64,000 bases of DNA. Origin: Riptortus pedestris. Taxonomy: Eukaryota > Arthropoda > Insecta > Hemiptera > Alydidae. The notes below the pieces were generated by a model. The model did not search any database, was not told the DNA's origin, and was given only the letters and a program-made list of their open reading frames with translations. Where the stretch lies: contig CM032232.1 in assembly GCA_019009955.1 (NCBI GenBank), positions 138,012,001-138,076,000 of the forward strand, read 5' to 3'. Both the position numbers and the translations under genes were made by a program. Shown piece by piece: positions 55,878 to 64,000 of the stretch; position 1 is the stretch's first letter; every line of letters starts with the position of its first letter.

Positions 55878-56892
55878 TTCACCTTAAGGAAAATCAGCTA
55901 TTGAGATTGGACTCATGACGCAATTTCAAAAAACTTCTTCAAATGCCTATCGATCCTACCTAGTAGATAATGAAAAGTCCGTCACGCAGGGGCTGCGTAA
56001 ACTAAGCAGATTTCCCACGTGAAGGTTTACAATAGATAAATATACATACAAGTAACACTACCGTGAATGCTCAGTAAATGTACAATACAAGGCTGAATTG
56101 TAAACAAACAGGCAAGCCAACCTCGTAGGGTTGTATAGATAGATCGGAAAGACAAACAATTAATGGAATATATTTAAATATAACATATTAATTTTATTGT
56201 AAACAATTTACTAAAGCTAGTGGTGTAATTTGTAATGAATCAGAATCAGTTTTATCTCAATCACTCAAATTTTAGTAATCCAAAAACAAAAGAAGGGGGG
56301 TCAACAGAACGTATTTGCATATATCTCACAAAGTATAAGTTCAATGAAAACAATATTTGGTATTTAGGCTTCAATTAATATCTTTTATTATTTAACAGAG
56401 AATAATTTATGTAACACAAGTAGAAGTGGGGGTTTACTGAAGGCTGAAAACTGAAAAATGTAAATATCTCGGTTAATATTCAAGATAGAGAATAAATGTA
56501 TATAACATCATTTATAGCGTATTTAATTTCCAATAAGATTGATTCTATACACTTTTTTGATCCGACTTATAGTAACGGAGATATTTCGAATTTTCAAAAT
56601 TCTCCCCCTCTAAATCCCCCTTCCCCCTGGTTCAATTTCAGCCGTTAACGAACTTGATCTTTCTTTTTACATAAAATGACTAAATATCGTGTTTGGTAAC
56701 GATTACACAAAAATTGCGACCGCTAGAGCGGTAACAGACATATATATACAGTTTTGAACGGACGTCATTTTCGTCATCTTCTAGGTAGGATCGATGGACG
56801 TTTGAAGAAAAAAATCGAAAATTCTGTCATGAGTACAACCTCAATAGCTGATTTTCCTTAAGGGAAATCTGGTAAAATGAGATCCGTTCAAA

Positions 56893-56953
<61 letters not shown>

Positions 56954-57125
56954 TTATAACCCCCCCCCTTCTACTCATATCACATAAGCAATACTCTGTT
57001 TTATAATGAAACATAAATACCAAATATTGTTCTCATAGAACTTTTACTTTTTAAAATGAATACAACGACGTGAAGTATGTGGGAAATTTGCTTAGTAAAC
57101 TCAGTACCTTCATGACGGACTTTTT
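55878..57125 (-). mobile_element. HINE-like element that hosts another HINE
   Basis: The 3' block occupies 55878-55974. After the nested copy, the same element continues at 56876 with AATGAGATCCGTTCAAAATT, the TA tract (56896-56950), module pieces and the 5' end ATGACGGACTTTTT. The conserved middle block is deleted. Confidence 0.85.
55975..56875 (+). mobile_element. HINE-like element, long form, nested
   Basis: Complete copy with both termini. The interrupted host reads AATG-AAAA before it and AAAA-TGAGATCC after it, while uninterrupted copies have a single AAAA there. With AA assigned to each end of the element, insertion between two A (TT on the other strand) needs no target duplication. 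Confidence 0.9.
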
Positions 57126-57311
57126 ATATGCATGACCAGTTATGTACATTTCGAAAATAGTTTTAGACCAAACTCCTGATTTATTATGCAATTATTGTTC
57201 GCAGCTCTGATGCTCGAAATGTAAATTCCTGAAATCGCTAAGCGTTTTTAAAAATAAATTGTGAGGAGCCACAAAACTGTGTTCTGAATAACCTGTATCC
57301 CATTATTATAA
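57126..57311. other. Short unique stretch
   Basis: Nothing recognised. Confidence 0.35.
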
Positions 57312-57532
57312 TTATTATTATTTATTAACGTCCACCTTTTGCAACTAAGGCTAATTGGGACGGGTTATCTACAGGTTACCACCCTTTTCTAGCCAGGGTG
57401 GGACTTAGGATGTTATTTAATGAATTCCGTCACTAAATAATTTCCTTTGCTCAGGAGAAAATCGAACTCACCGCTCTAGGTTTAATGTGAGATTAAGGTC
57501 AACGCTTTAACTGACATGCCTAACCATCCCAT
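57312..57532 (-). mobile_element. tRNA-derived SINE, near full length
   Basis: In inverse reading it has the body CCACCCTGGCTAGAAAAGGG, TTAGTTGCAAAAGGTGG and a TAATAAATAATAAT tail, with a damaged tRNA-like head (GTTAAAGCGTTGACC). Confidence 0.8.
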
Positions 57533-57534
57533 TA

Positions 57535-57965
57535 GTACTTAGGAACTTTTAAATACTCGCTATTTAGGTATTTTCTGTTTGACGGAGTTTTTTTAATCTA
57601 ATTTTTGCTAGTTTACATATAAACCCTCTTTAAAGGGAAGCTGTAAAGATTGCTAGAAATATGTGGAAAAGGGGCATCTAATAGTTGTGAAAAACTGAAG
57701 GGAACAAAGTGAGTTGTTAGAACATTCAGGAATGACTCGCTCAAACATAGTTTGGTTTAAAGAGAGTTAAAATATTTCCGCTATCGCCAGCTCCAATCTG
57801 AGTGCGCGACTTCTCCAACAGTTTAATACCCATAAAGAGTTCTTACAAAGCATTCCTTCTTTATCGCTTTTCTTCAGCCATGAATACCCTTTATTGGCTT
57901 CAAGAGTAATTATAGTTAAGACACAATGTCTTTCAAAACCACCGTCTTCCCAGCTTGTCCTTCCT
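57535..57965. other. Unique sequence
   Basis: No element or supported exon. Confidence 0.35.
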
Positions 57966-58438
57966 TTATAGCAAAATTCTCTTAAGGTTTATCAGCTATA
58001 GACCTCTAACTCGTCTAAGACGACGTAATTGGATACGAAAATATTTTGAATTTTCTCCTCCTCTCCCTCCTCTAAGCCATCACTGTTCCATGTCCGATTT
58101 CAGCGAATAACAAATATGATCTTTAGTGTACTTAATTTATGACGCCATCACAAAATATACTTGCATGTGTCTCAAAAAGTAGTAGTTCAATGAAAACCAT
58201 ATTTGATACTTACCTTGAAATGAAGTAGTTCATGATATAACAGCTAATAGTTAATATGACATGAGTAGGGGGGGGGGGGTTACTGAAGGGTGAAAAACTA
58301 TGATAGAATAAGATTGTCTCAGTTTTTAATAACTTGTTAGTCTTTAGTATAACAAGTTTGAACGTATCATATTACGTCATCTTCTATGTCCAACTAGTAA
58401 GAGTTCTATAGCTAATTCTCCTTAAGAAAAGTCTGCTA
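57966..58438. mobile_element. HINE-like mosaic
   Basis: It starts with a minus-strand 3' end (TAGCAAAATTCTCTTAAGG) and continues with plus-strand block and module pieces (TCCGATTTCAGCGAATAAC, ATGACATGAGTAGGGG). It ends in a plus-strand 3' end (GCTAATTCTCCTTAAG, TCTGCTA). All parts are strongly diverged. Confidence 0.55.
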
Positions 58439-58439
58439 C

Positions 58440-58442
<3 letters not shown>

Positions 58443-58485
<43 letters not shown>

Positions 58486-59429
58486 TAGATAGAAAGATAG
58501 ATAGATAGATAGATATCCTTAAACCCACCCTGGTTAGAAAAGGGTGCTAACCTGTAGATAACCCGTCCTATTTAGCCTTAGTTGCAAAAAGTGGACGTTA
58601 ATAAGCAATAATAAAATATAGATAGATAGGTAGGTAGATAGATCTGTAGATAGATAGATAGATATCCTTAAACCCACCCTGGCTAGAAAAGGGTGGAAAC
58701 CTATAGATAACCCGTCCCAATGAGCCTTAGTTGCAAAAAGGGGACGTTAATAAGCAATAATAAAATATAGATAGATAGGTAGGTAGATAGATCTGTAGAT
58801 AGATAGATAAATATTAATAACAATAATAAAATTTAATTTGCAATAAGATAGATATAATAAATCTGTAGATAGATAGATAGATAGATAGATATATTTAAAA
58901 GGCTAGAAAAGGGTGCTAACCTGTAGATAACCCGTCCCAATTAGCCTTAGTTGCAAAAAGTGATAATTAATTATAGATAAAAGGATAAATATCGATATTC
59001 TTAAAGATTGAACAAAAATTGCGTCCGTTAGAGTGTAACCGATAAATATAGCCATATAGATAGATATTTATCTGTAGATAGATAGAAATATAGATAGATA
59101 GTTAAAAACCCACCTATTTTAGATATAGTAGGTAGGATAGATAGATAGGTATGTAGATAGATAGATAGATAGATATGCGTAAACCCACCTTGAATAGAAA
59201 AGACTGGTAACCTGTAGATAACCTGTCTTAACTAGCCTTTGTTGCAAAAAGTGGACGTTAATAAACAATAATAAAATATAGATAGTATGTAGATAGATAG
59301 ATAAGTAGGTAGATAGATATGTAGATGGATAGGTAGATAGATAGGTAGGTAGATAGATAGGTAGGTAGATAGATAGGTAGGTAGATAGATAGGTAGGTAG
59401 ATAGGTAGGTAGGTAGATAGGTAGGTAGG

Positions 59430-59479
<50 letters not shown>

Positions 59480-59612
59480 GGTAGGTAGATAGATAGGTAG
59501 GTAGATAGATAGGTAGGTAGATAGATAGATAGGTAGGTAGATAGATAGGTAGATAGATAGGTAGGTAGATAGATATGTAGATTGGTTCGCAGGTAGATAG
59601 GTAGGTAGATAT
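58443..59612. repeat. TA and GATA/GGTA array with embedded SINE tails
   Basis: A TA tract to 58482 is followed by tetranucleotide repeats (GATA, later GGTAGGTA/GATA). SINE 3' pieces containing AGATAACCCGTCC lie near 58515-58625, 58661-58770, 58905-58965 and 59180-59275. The first two are in a 149-bp tandem unit together with flanking GATA. Confidence 0.85.
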
Positions 59613-60200
59613 TGGCTTTAGACCAGGAAGGGGATTCCAAAAATGTAAAATATCTCAGATTACAAAGGGTTTTTACTACGAGAGCAAAGAAAGTCAATCT
59701 TGAAATGAGTTCACCAGTGTGTCATTCTGAATGGAAATTTTCTCCTGATGGCTTAATTTCCGGATGGTCTGATACAGACTGGGAAACCATTATAGGAAGA
59801 CTGTTTCGAGTTCCACCATGAATCAAACGGCATCTAGGAGGAATCAGAGTGTCTAAGATTCCTAGTGTCTAGGACTAGTAATCTAGTAAGGGGTTTAAGA
59901 GTACTCCTAGTCTGGCGATGTATAAGGATGCTTGTGGCTAGTAAGAGAGCCGAGGGTTTACTGCAAGGACCGAAGTGATTTGTCCGGCCCGGAGGACCAG
60001 CTGCCCGAGACAGACCTAACCTCCATCTATTAGGGTCCCCTCCCTAGCTCTCTTGCTCCCGGTCTCTGTTACTACCAGGTCTATTAGTCATCTTTTAGTT
60101 GATCTACGTTTTTTATCAGTCTTACTGTGGCCGATCGAGCAGAAGAATCTACCCACACCCAAATCGTAAATATAAAAATGAAAAATTGGCATAATGTATC
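59613..60200. other. Unique sequence, moderately G+C-rich
   Basis: GTGTCTAAGATTCCTAGTGTCTAGG forms short internal repeats near 59850. A 69-codon frame at 59612-59821 has no recognised motif. Confidence 0.3.
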
Positions 60201-60201
60201 A

Positions 60202-60314
60202 ATTTCTCTCAAGGGAAATCTCATATTGAGTATGTACACATGACACGATTTTCGAAATATATCTTCAAATGCCCATTGATCCTAACTAGGAGATAACGGA
60301 AATGAGGTCCCTTA

Positions 60315-60365
<51 letters not shown>
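60202..60365 (-). mobile_element. HINE-like 3'-end fragment with TA tract
   Basis: TCTCAAGGGAAATCTCATATTG, GCCCATTGATCCTAACTAGG, AAATGAGGTCCCTTAAAAATT and a TA run 60318-60363. The rest is missing. Confidence 0.7.
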
Positions 60366-60366
<1 letters not shown>

Positions 60367-60762
60367 GTATAGATGTTTTCGACCATGTTATTATTATAGA
60401 TGGTGTGGTTGTTTGATGAGACTTGTGCTCAATGTTGATGAAATAAGATTTAGTCTAGGCCAATATTTGGAAAATTTTATTTTCTCTTCTTTAGGGCTGT
60501 AAACAGATACTACTTTATATATATTACACATAGTTATTTAAATACGGTGGTACAAAGTGTTCATGTTATTCTTACTGAACAAGAGTAGAATGATTTAAAT
60601 ACTAATGTTCATTTGATATTGCACTTATGGTTGCACAAAGCAAACTGGTTGCAACCTTCCTTACATACATGGTCACAGCCTTATATGTTTGTATATTAGT
60701 TAAGTGGTTAGTATGTATATGGTTTACATTATCTTTTATTGACTATTACCATATTATGACTA
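60366..60762. other. Unique AT-rich sequence
   Basis: No gene or element identified. Confidence 0.35.
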
Positions 60763-60957
60763 TTATTATTATTATTTATTAATTTATCTACAGGTTACCA
60801 CCCTTTTCTAGCCAGGGTGGGACTTAGGATGTTATTTAATGAATTCCGTCACTAAATAAATTCCTTTGCCCAGAGGGGAATCGAACTCCGTACTCTAGAT
60901 TTACCATGTAAGATTAAGGTCAACGCTTTTACTCATATGGCTAACCTGAGCCCCTAT
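60763..60957 (-). mobile_element. tRNA-derived SINE, near full length
   Basis: Inverse reading: head GGGGCTCAGGTTAGCC, B-box region GAGTTCGATTCCCC, body CCACCCTGGCTAGAAAAGGG, then an ATTAATAAATAATAATAAT tail. It lacks about 30 bp before the tail. Confidence 0.8.
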
Positions 60958-61204
60958 TTGGCTAATATATTGAAGCAATTATATTATGTTACAACTATTA
61001 TTATATAATATTACAATTTTTATAATGCTTTATTAAAGCTATTATCATATTATGACTATAATTTTAACATTACATGAATATTATATACATTACGAAAATA
61101 TTAATATGTATATGAGTATGGCGAATACGTAAATATTGTATAGCTTAGAGCTGTGTCTCTGATATGACGCAATATATGCTGCTGAGTTTTTCTATTGTCT
61201 TTGA
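60958..61204. other. AT-rich sequence
   Basis: Nothing recognised. Confidence 0.35.
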
Positions 61205-61411
61205 AATAAATGTTATATATAAAACTGAAGATCAATTTCACCAACTAATAGTTAAAGTCGGGCTAGAAAGAGGGGGCTTTAAAAGTACAAAAAAGATATT
61301 TGAAATCCGTTATTATGGAGCCGATTGATAAATGTTGTATAACCAATTTCTTTGTAGATTTAATTTTTTTAACTGACGATTTACAATTTTTTTCGTATAT
61401 TGAAAATTAAA

Positions 61412-61485
<74 letters not shown>

Positions 61486-62187
61486 TTATATATCTGTTAA
61501 CGCAATAGCGGTCGTAATTTTTGTTTCATCGTTATGAAACACGGTATTTATTCGTGTTGTGCAAAAAGAAATATCCCGGTAATGGCTGAAATCGGACCAG
61601 TGGGAGGGAGGATTTTCGAAAATTCGAAATATCTTCATTATTTTACGTCAGATTGAGAACTTGTATAGAACCAATCTTATTGCTAATTAAATTTAATATA
61701 AATATTTACATTTATTCTCTATCTTAAATATCAACCGTGATATTTGCTTTTGTATTCAGTGTGTGCGGATAACAGACGACATGAGATCGGCTAATGTCGG
61801 TTCTATTGATGAGTTTCCGCCGAAAGCTAGTTCGGCCTTTTCCGTAAATGTTTGGTTCTCGTGAGATTGTTTAGAGACTTGTGTTATCTAGTATTATGTG
61901 AGATACATGGAAATACATTCTGTTGATAACCCCCCACCCTCCTTTAGCTCTTGAACTATTAAAATTTGAGTAATTGCGATAAAAATTATTCTTACGCATT
62001 ATAAATTACAGTACTAGATATACTAAATAGTTTGCAGCGAAGTTAATACGTTATATTGAGAAATATTTCAGTAATTGTTTTCCTTTCTAGTGAAGCGTAC
62101 GTCTATCTATCTGTTCAGCTCTGAGTGGTTGGCAGGCCTATTTGTTTACAATTCAGGAGCTGTTTCCGCAGCCGTGACGGACTTTTT
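61205..62187 (-). mobile_element. HINE-like element pair, long form with intact 5' end
   Basis: 61205-61410 is an old minus-strand central block. A TA tract (61412-61455) and a GT tract (61455-61482) follow. A younger minus copy then runs from CTGTTAACGCAATAGCGGTCG through both short and long module pieces to GCCGTGACGGACTTTTTT. Confidence 0.75.
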
Positions 62188-62189
62188 TA

Positions 62190-62885
62190 ACCTGTCAACT
62201 CATCGCATACTCAAATCAAAGTGCAACACGTTCGTCCATCTGTACAAATATTTATTCCTGTACAACCGAAGAGACCTTGCAGTATTTTAGGATATTGGAT
62301 AAATATAATAATTACTTATTATTGCTCATTGAACAATTTGATTATCACTCAGTTGCCAAAATACGATGCGATAGGTTAGTGATTGAAGTAATACGAAACC
62401 TTTGTAAGTTATCCAATATCGTATCTACTCCATTGTATACATATGTTGTGAATTTCAAAGATCAAAGAAAGTTCAATCCCCATCGGGAAATTCTTCTCTT
62501 CCAAACAAAAAGGAATTTCCTGGAACGATTCCTTCACGAAATTGGATTCGCTTTTAGTATTCATGCGTGAGAAAGTCCTATATTGAATAAAGTTACTTCG
62601 GTAGGTGATACTTCTCTTGCGCTACATGGAAGAATGTTTAATAACCAATACATGATTCGTTGTGTAATTTTATTTCAAGGTTTTATATCACTAAGGATTT
62701 AATTTTTATATAATATATTCCATGTATTTGGTTTCCTACTGAGTTAGAATTACGGAATTCTAAAAGCCATAAATTCATTTATATGTCATTCCTGCACTTC
62801 AGAAATCTTCAAAGTTTCCAAATGCCCATCAGAACGGACTTAGTGAATGTTCTGGAAGTTTTACAAAAACATGCTTACATCTCAA
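62190..62885. other. Unique sequence with an unrecognised frame
   Basis: A plus-strand frame at 62277-62570 (97 codons) includes SVAKIRCDRLVIEVIRNLCK. No family is recognised, and no splice or promoter evidence supports it. Confidence 0.3.
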
Positions 62886-62886
62886 A

Positions 62887-63434
62887 ATGTCCGTCACGCA
62901 GGGGCTGCGTAAACTATGCTGATTTCCCTCGTGTGCCTCCCATTTGTATTTATCTCAAAAAGAGAAAGTTTAATGAGAACAATATTTGGTATTTATTTTC
63001 AAATAATGGACTTCATAATATAACAACTTATTGTTGTGATGTATTACAATAGAGAAATTTCACGAGAGCCAAGCAGTTACGAAAACGGCGAAACTAGCTT
63101 TTGACGGGAAACTCACTTTCGTCTGTTACCCGCCCAAATTTAATAAAAATGCTAATATCTCGGTTAATATTCAAGATAGTGAATAAATGTATATAACAAT
63201 ATTTATAGCAAATTTAATTTCCAATATGATTGATTCTTTACAATTTTCGATCCGACGTATAGTTACGGAGATATTTTCGAAAATCCTCCCCTCTAACCCC
63301 CCCCCCTCCCACTGGTCCGATTTCAGCCATTAACGAACTTGATCTGTCGGTTTACATAAAACGACTAAATGCCAAATTTGGTAACGATTAAGCAATAATT
63401 GCCACCGCTGGAGCGGTAACAGACAAATATCTAT

Positions 63435-63496
<62 letters not shown>

Positions 63497-63608
63497 TTTT
63501 GAACGGACCTCATTTATCGTCATCGCCTAGGTAGGATCGATGGACATTTGAAGAAAAATTTCGAAAATCGACCTCAATAGCTGAATTCCCTTAAGGGAAA
63601 TCTGCTAA
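62887..63608 (+). mobile_element. HINE-like element, full length, mosaic module
   Basis: 5' end GTCCGTCACGCAGGGG, a mixed module (long-form piece followed by the short-form AGAGCCAAGCAGTTACG), central block, TA tract 63443-63493, 3' hairpin and CTGCTAA. Confidence 0.9.
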
Positions 63609-63707
63609 AATGTGGGAGCTTAATACGAATGAAACCACAAAAAAATGAAAACAAATTGAAATGTTAGTTGGACATGAGATGTTTAGTGTATGAAATAAAA
63701 ATCGAAG

Positions 63708-64000
63708 TAGATGCAGGAGTTCTAAGCAGATTTCAGAGTGAAGTTTTAAATAGAAAAATCTGCATACTGGTAACACTTACCACCGTGAATAAATACAAAC
63801 AATAATAGAAATCTTTCAGTATCCCAAAGGAAAGCGTCTGAATTGTAAACAAATAGGCCAGCCAACCACTCAGAGCTGAACAGATAGTCAGACATATTCT
63901 TCGCCGGAAAAGAAAACAATTACATAACTTTATCTGAATATAATATATTAAATTTATTGAAAACTATTTATTATTTCTAGGGCTGTAATTTATAATGAAT
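63708..64000 (+). mobile_element. HINE-like element, long form, runs off the window
   Basis: Diverged 5' end (ATGCAGGAGTTCTAAGCAGAT) and the long-form module with TACTGGTAACACTTACC; the rest lies beyond 64000. Confidence 0.7.

Noticed and set aside
59119..59697. 192-codon frame rich in YLSIYL and TYLPTYL
   Set aside because: It is a translation of GATA/GGTA microsatellite DNA, not a protein gene.
62277..62570. 97-codon plus-strand gene
   Set aside because: No family recognised and no promoter or splice support, although a decayed protein cannot be excluded.

Overview
This 64 kb window is AT-rich, repeat-dense eukaryotic DNA, most likely from an arthropod and probably an insect. The content suggests this: an R4/Dong-type LINE in TAA repeats, I-like LINEs with RNase H tails, an RTE-like LINE end, a DD34D mariner, a Penelope-like end, tRNA-derived SINEs with TAA tails and a dominant HINE/DINE-1-like family. 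I cannot name the species. There is no convincing complete host gene. One 98-bp candidate exon with matching splice sites (3327-3424) is the best sign that the window lies in or near a host transcription unit with repeat-filled introns.

The dominant feature is one non-autonomous repeat family, called HINE-like here. By eye it has about 35 whole or broken copies, on both strands, covering about 19 kb. A full copy is 530-980 bp. In order it holds a 5' end reading GTCCGTCACGCAGGGG with a small hairpin, a sub-terminal repeat AAGCAGATTTCCC, an exchangeable module, a conserved block, a (TA)n tract, a second conserved block, and a 3' hairpin built on TTTCCCTTAAGGGAAA that ends in CTGCTAA. The same 12-13 bp motif appears inverted at both ends. 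This layout matches DINE-1/HINE elements, the non-autonomous partners of Helentrons (rolling-circle transposons). One copy nested in another shows insertion into an A/T run.

Layout. 0.3-3.1 kb: RTE-like LINE end, SINE fragment and a second unassigned family (family B) with 298-bp internal tandem units. 3.3 kb: candidate exon. 4.2-7.5 kb: HINE copies, one carrying a 702-bp MITE. 8.1-11.5 kb: a HINE split by a 2.5-kb transposon with a 4-bp target duplication and a large palindrome. 12.5-15.8 kb: a deleted DUF4817-type transposon, an intact SINE, and a HINE holding a Penelope-like end with a hammerhead-ribozyme-like motif. 17.2-18 kb: 60-bp minisatellite. 18.4-22.9 kb: R4/Dong-like LINE pseudogenes in an ATT-rich array that looks built from SINE tails. 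23-36 kb: many HINE copies, a family B copy split by a HINE, an I-like LINE with a 7-bp target duplication inside a HINE, and a 426-bp GA tract. 37-38.6 kb: a 1,642-bp DNA transposon with a two-exon gene. 39-47.4 kb: family B, more I-like LINE tails and HINEs. 47.85-49.7 kb: a 29-bp minisatellite with higher-order structure. 51.7-52.3 kb: LTR-like segment. 52.87-53.94 kb: 5'-truncated mariner with an open transposase frame. 55-57 kb: HINE in HINE. 58.5-59.6 kb: GATA array with embedded SINE tails. 61-64 kb: HINE copies.

The elements form a nested succession rather than a pathway. The TA tracts, SINE tails and an AAAA site inside HINEs serve repeatedly as landing sites. Most open frames are decayed LINE or transposase pieces. 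The mariner frame and the two-exon transposon gene are the least damaged. All family assignments come from motifs read by eye; no database search was done.
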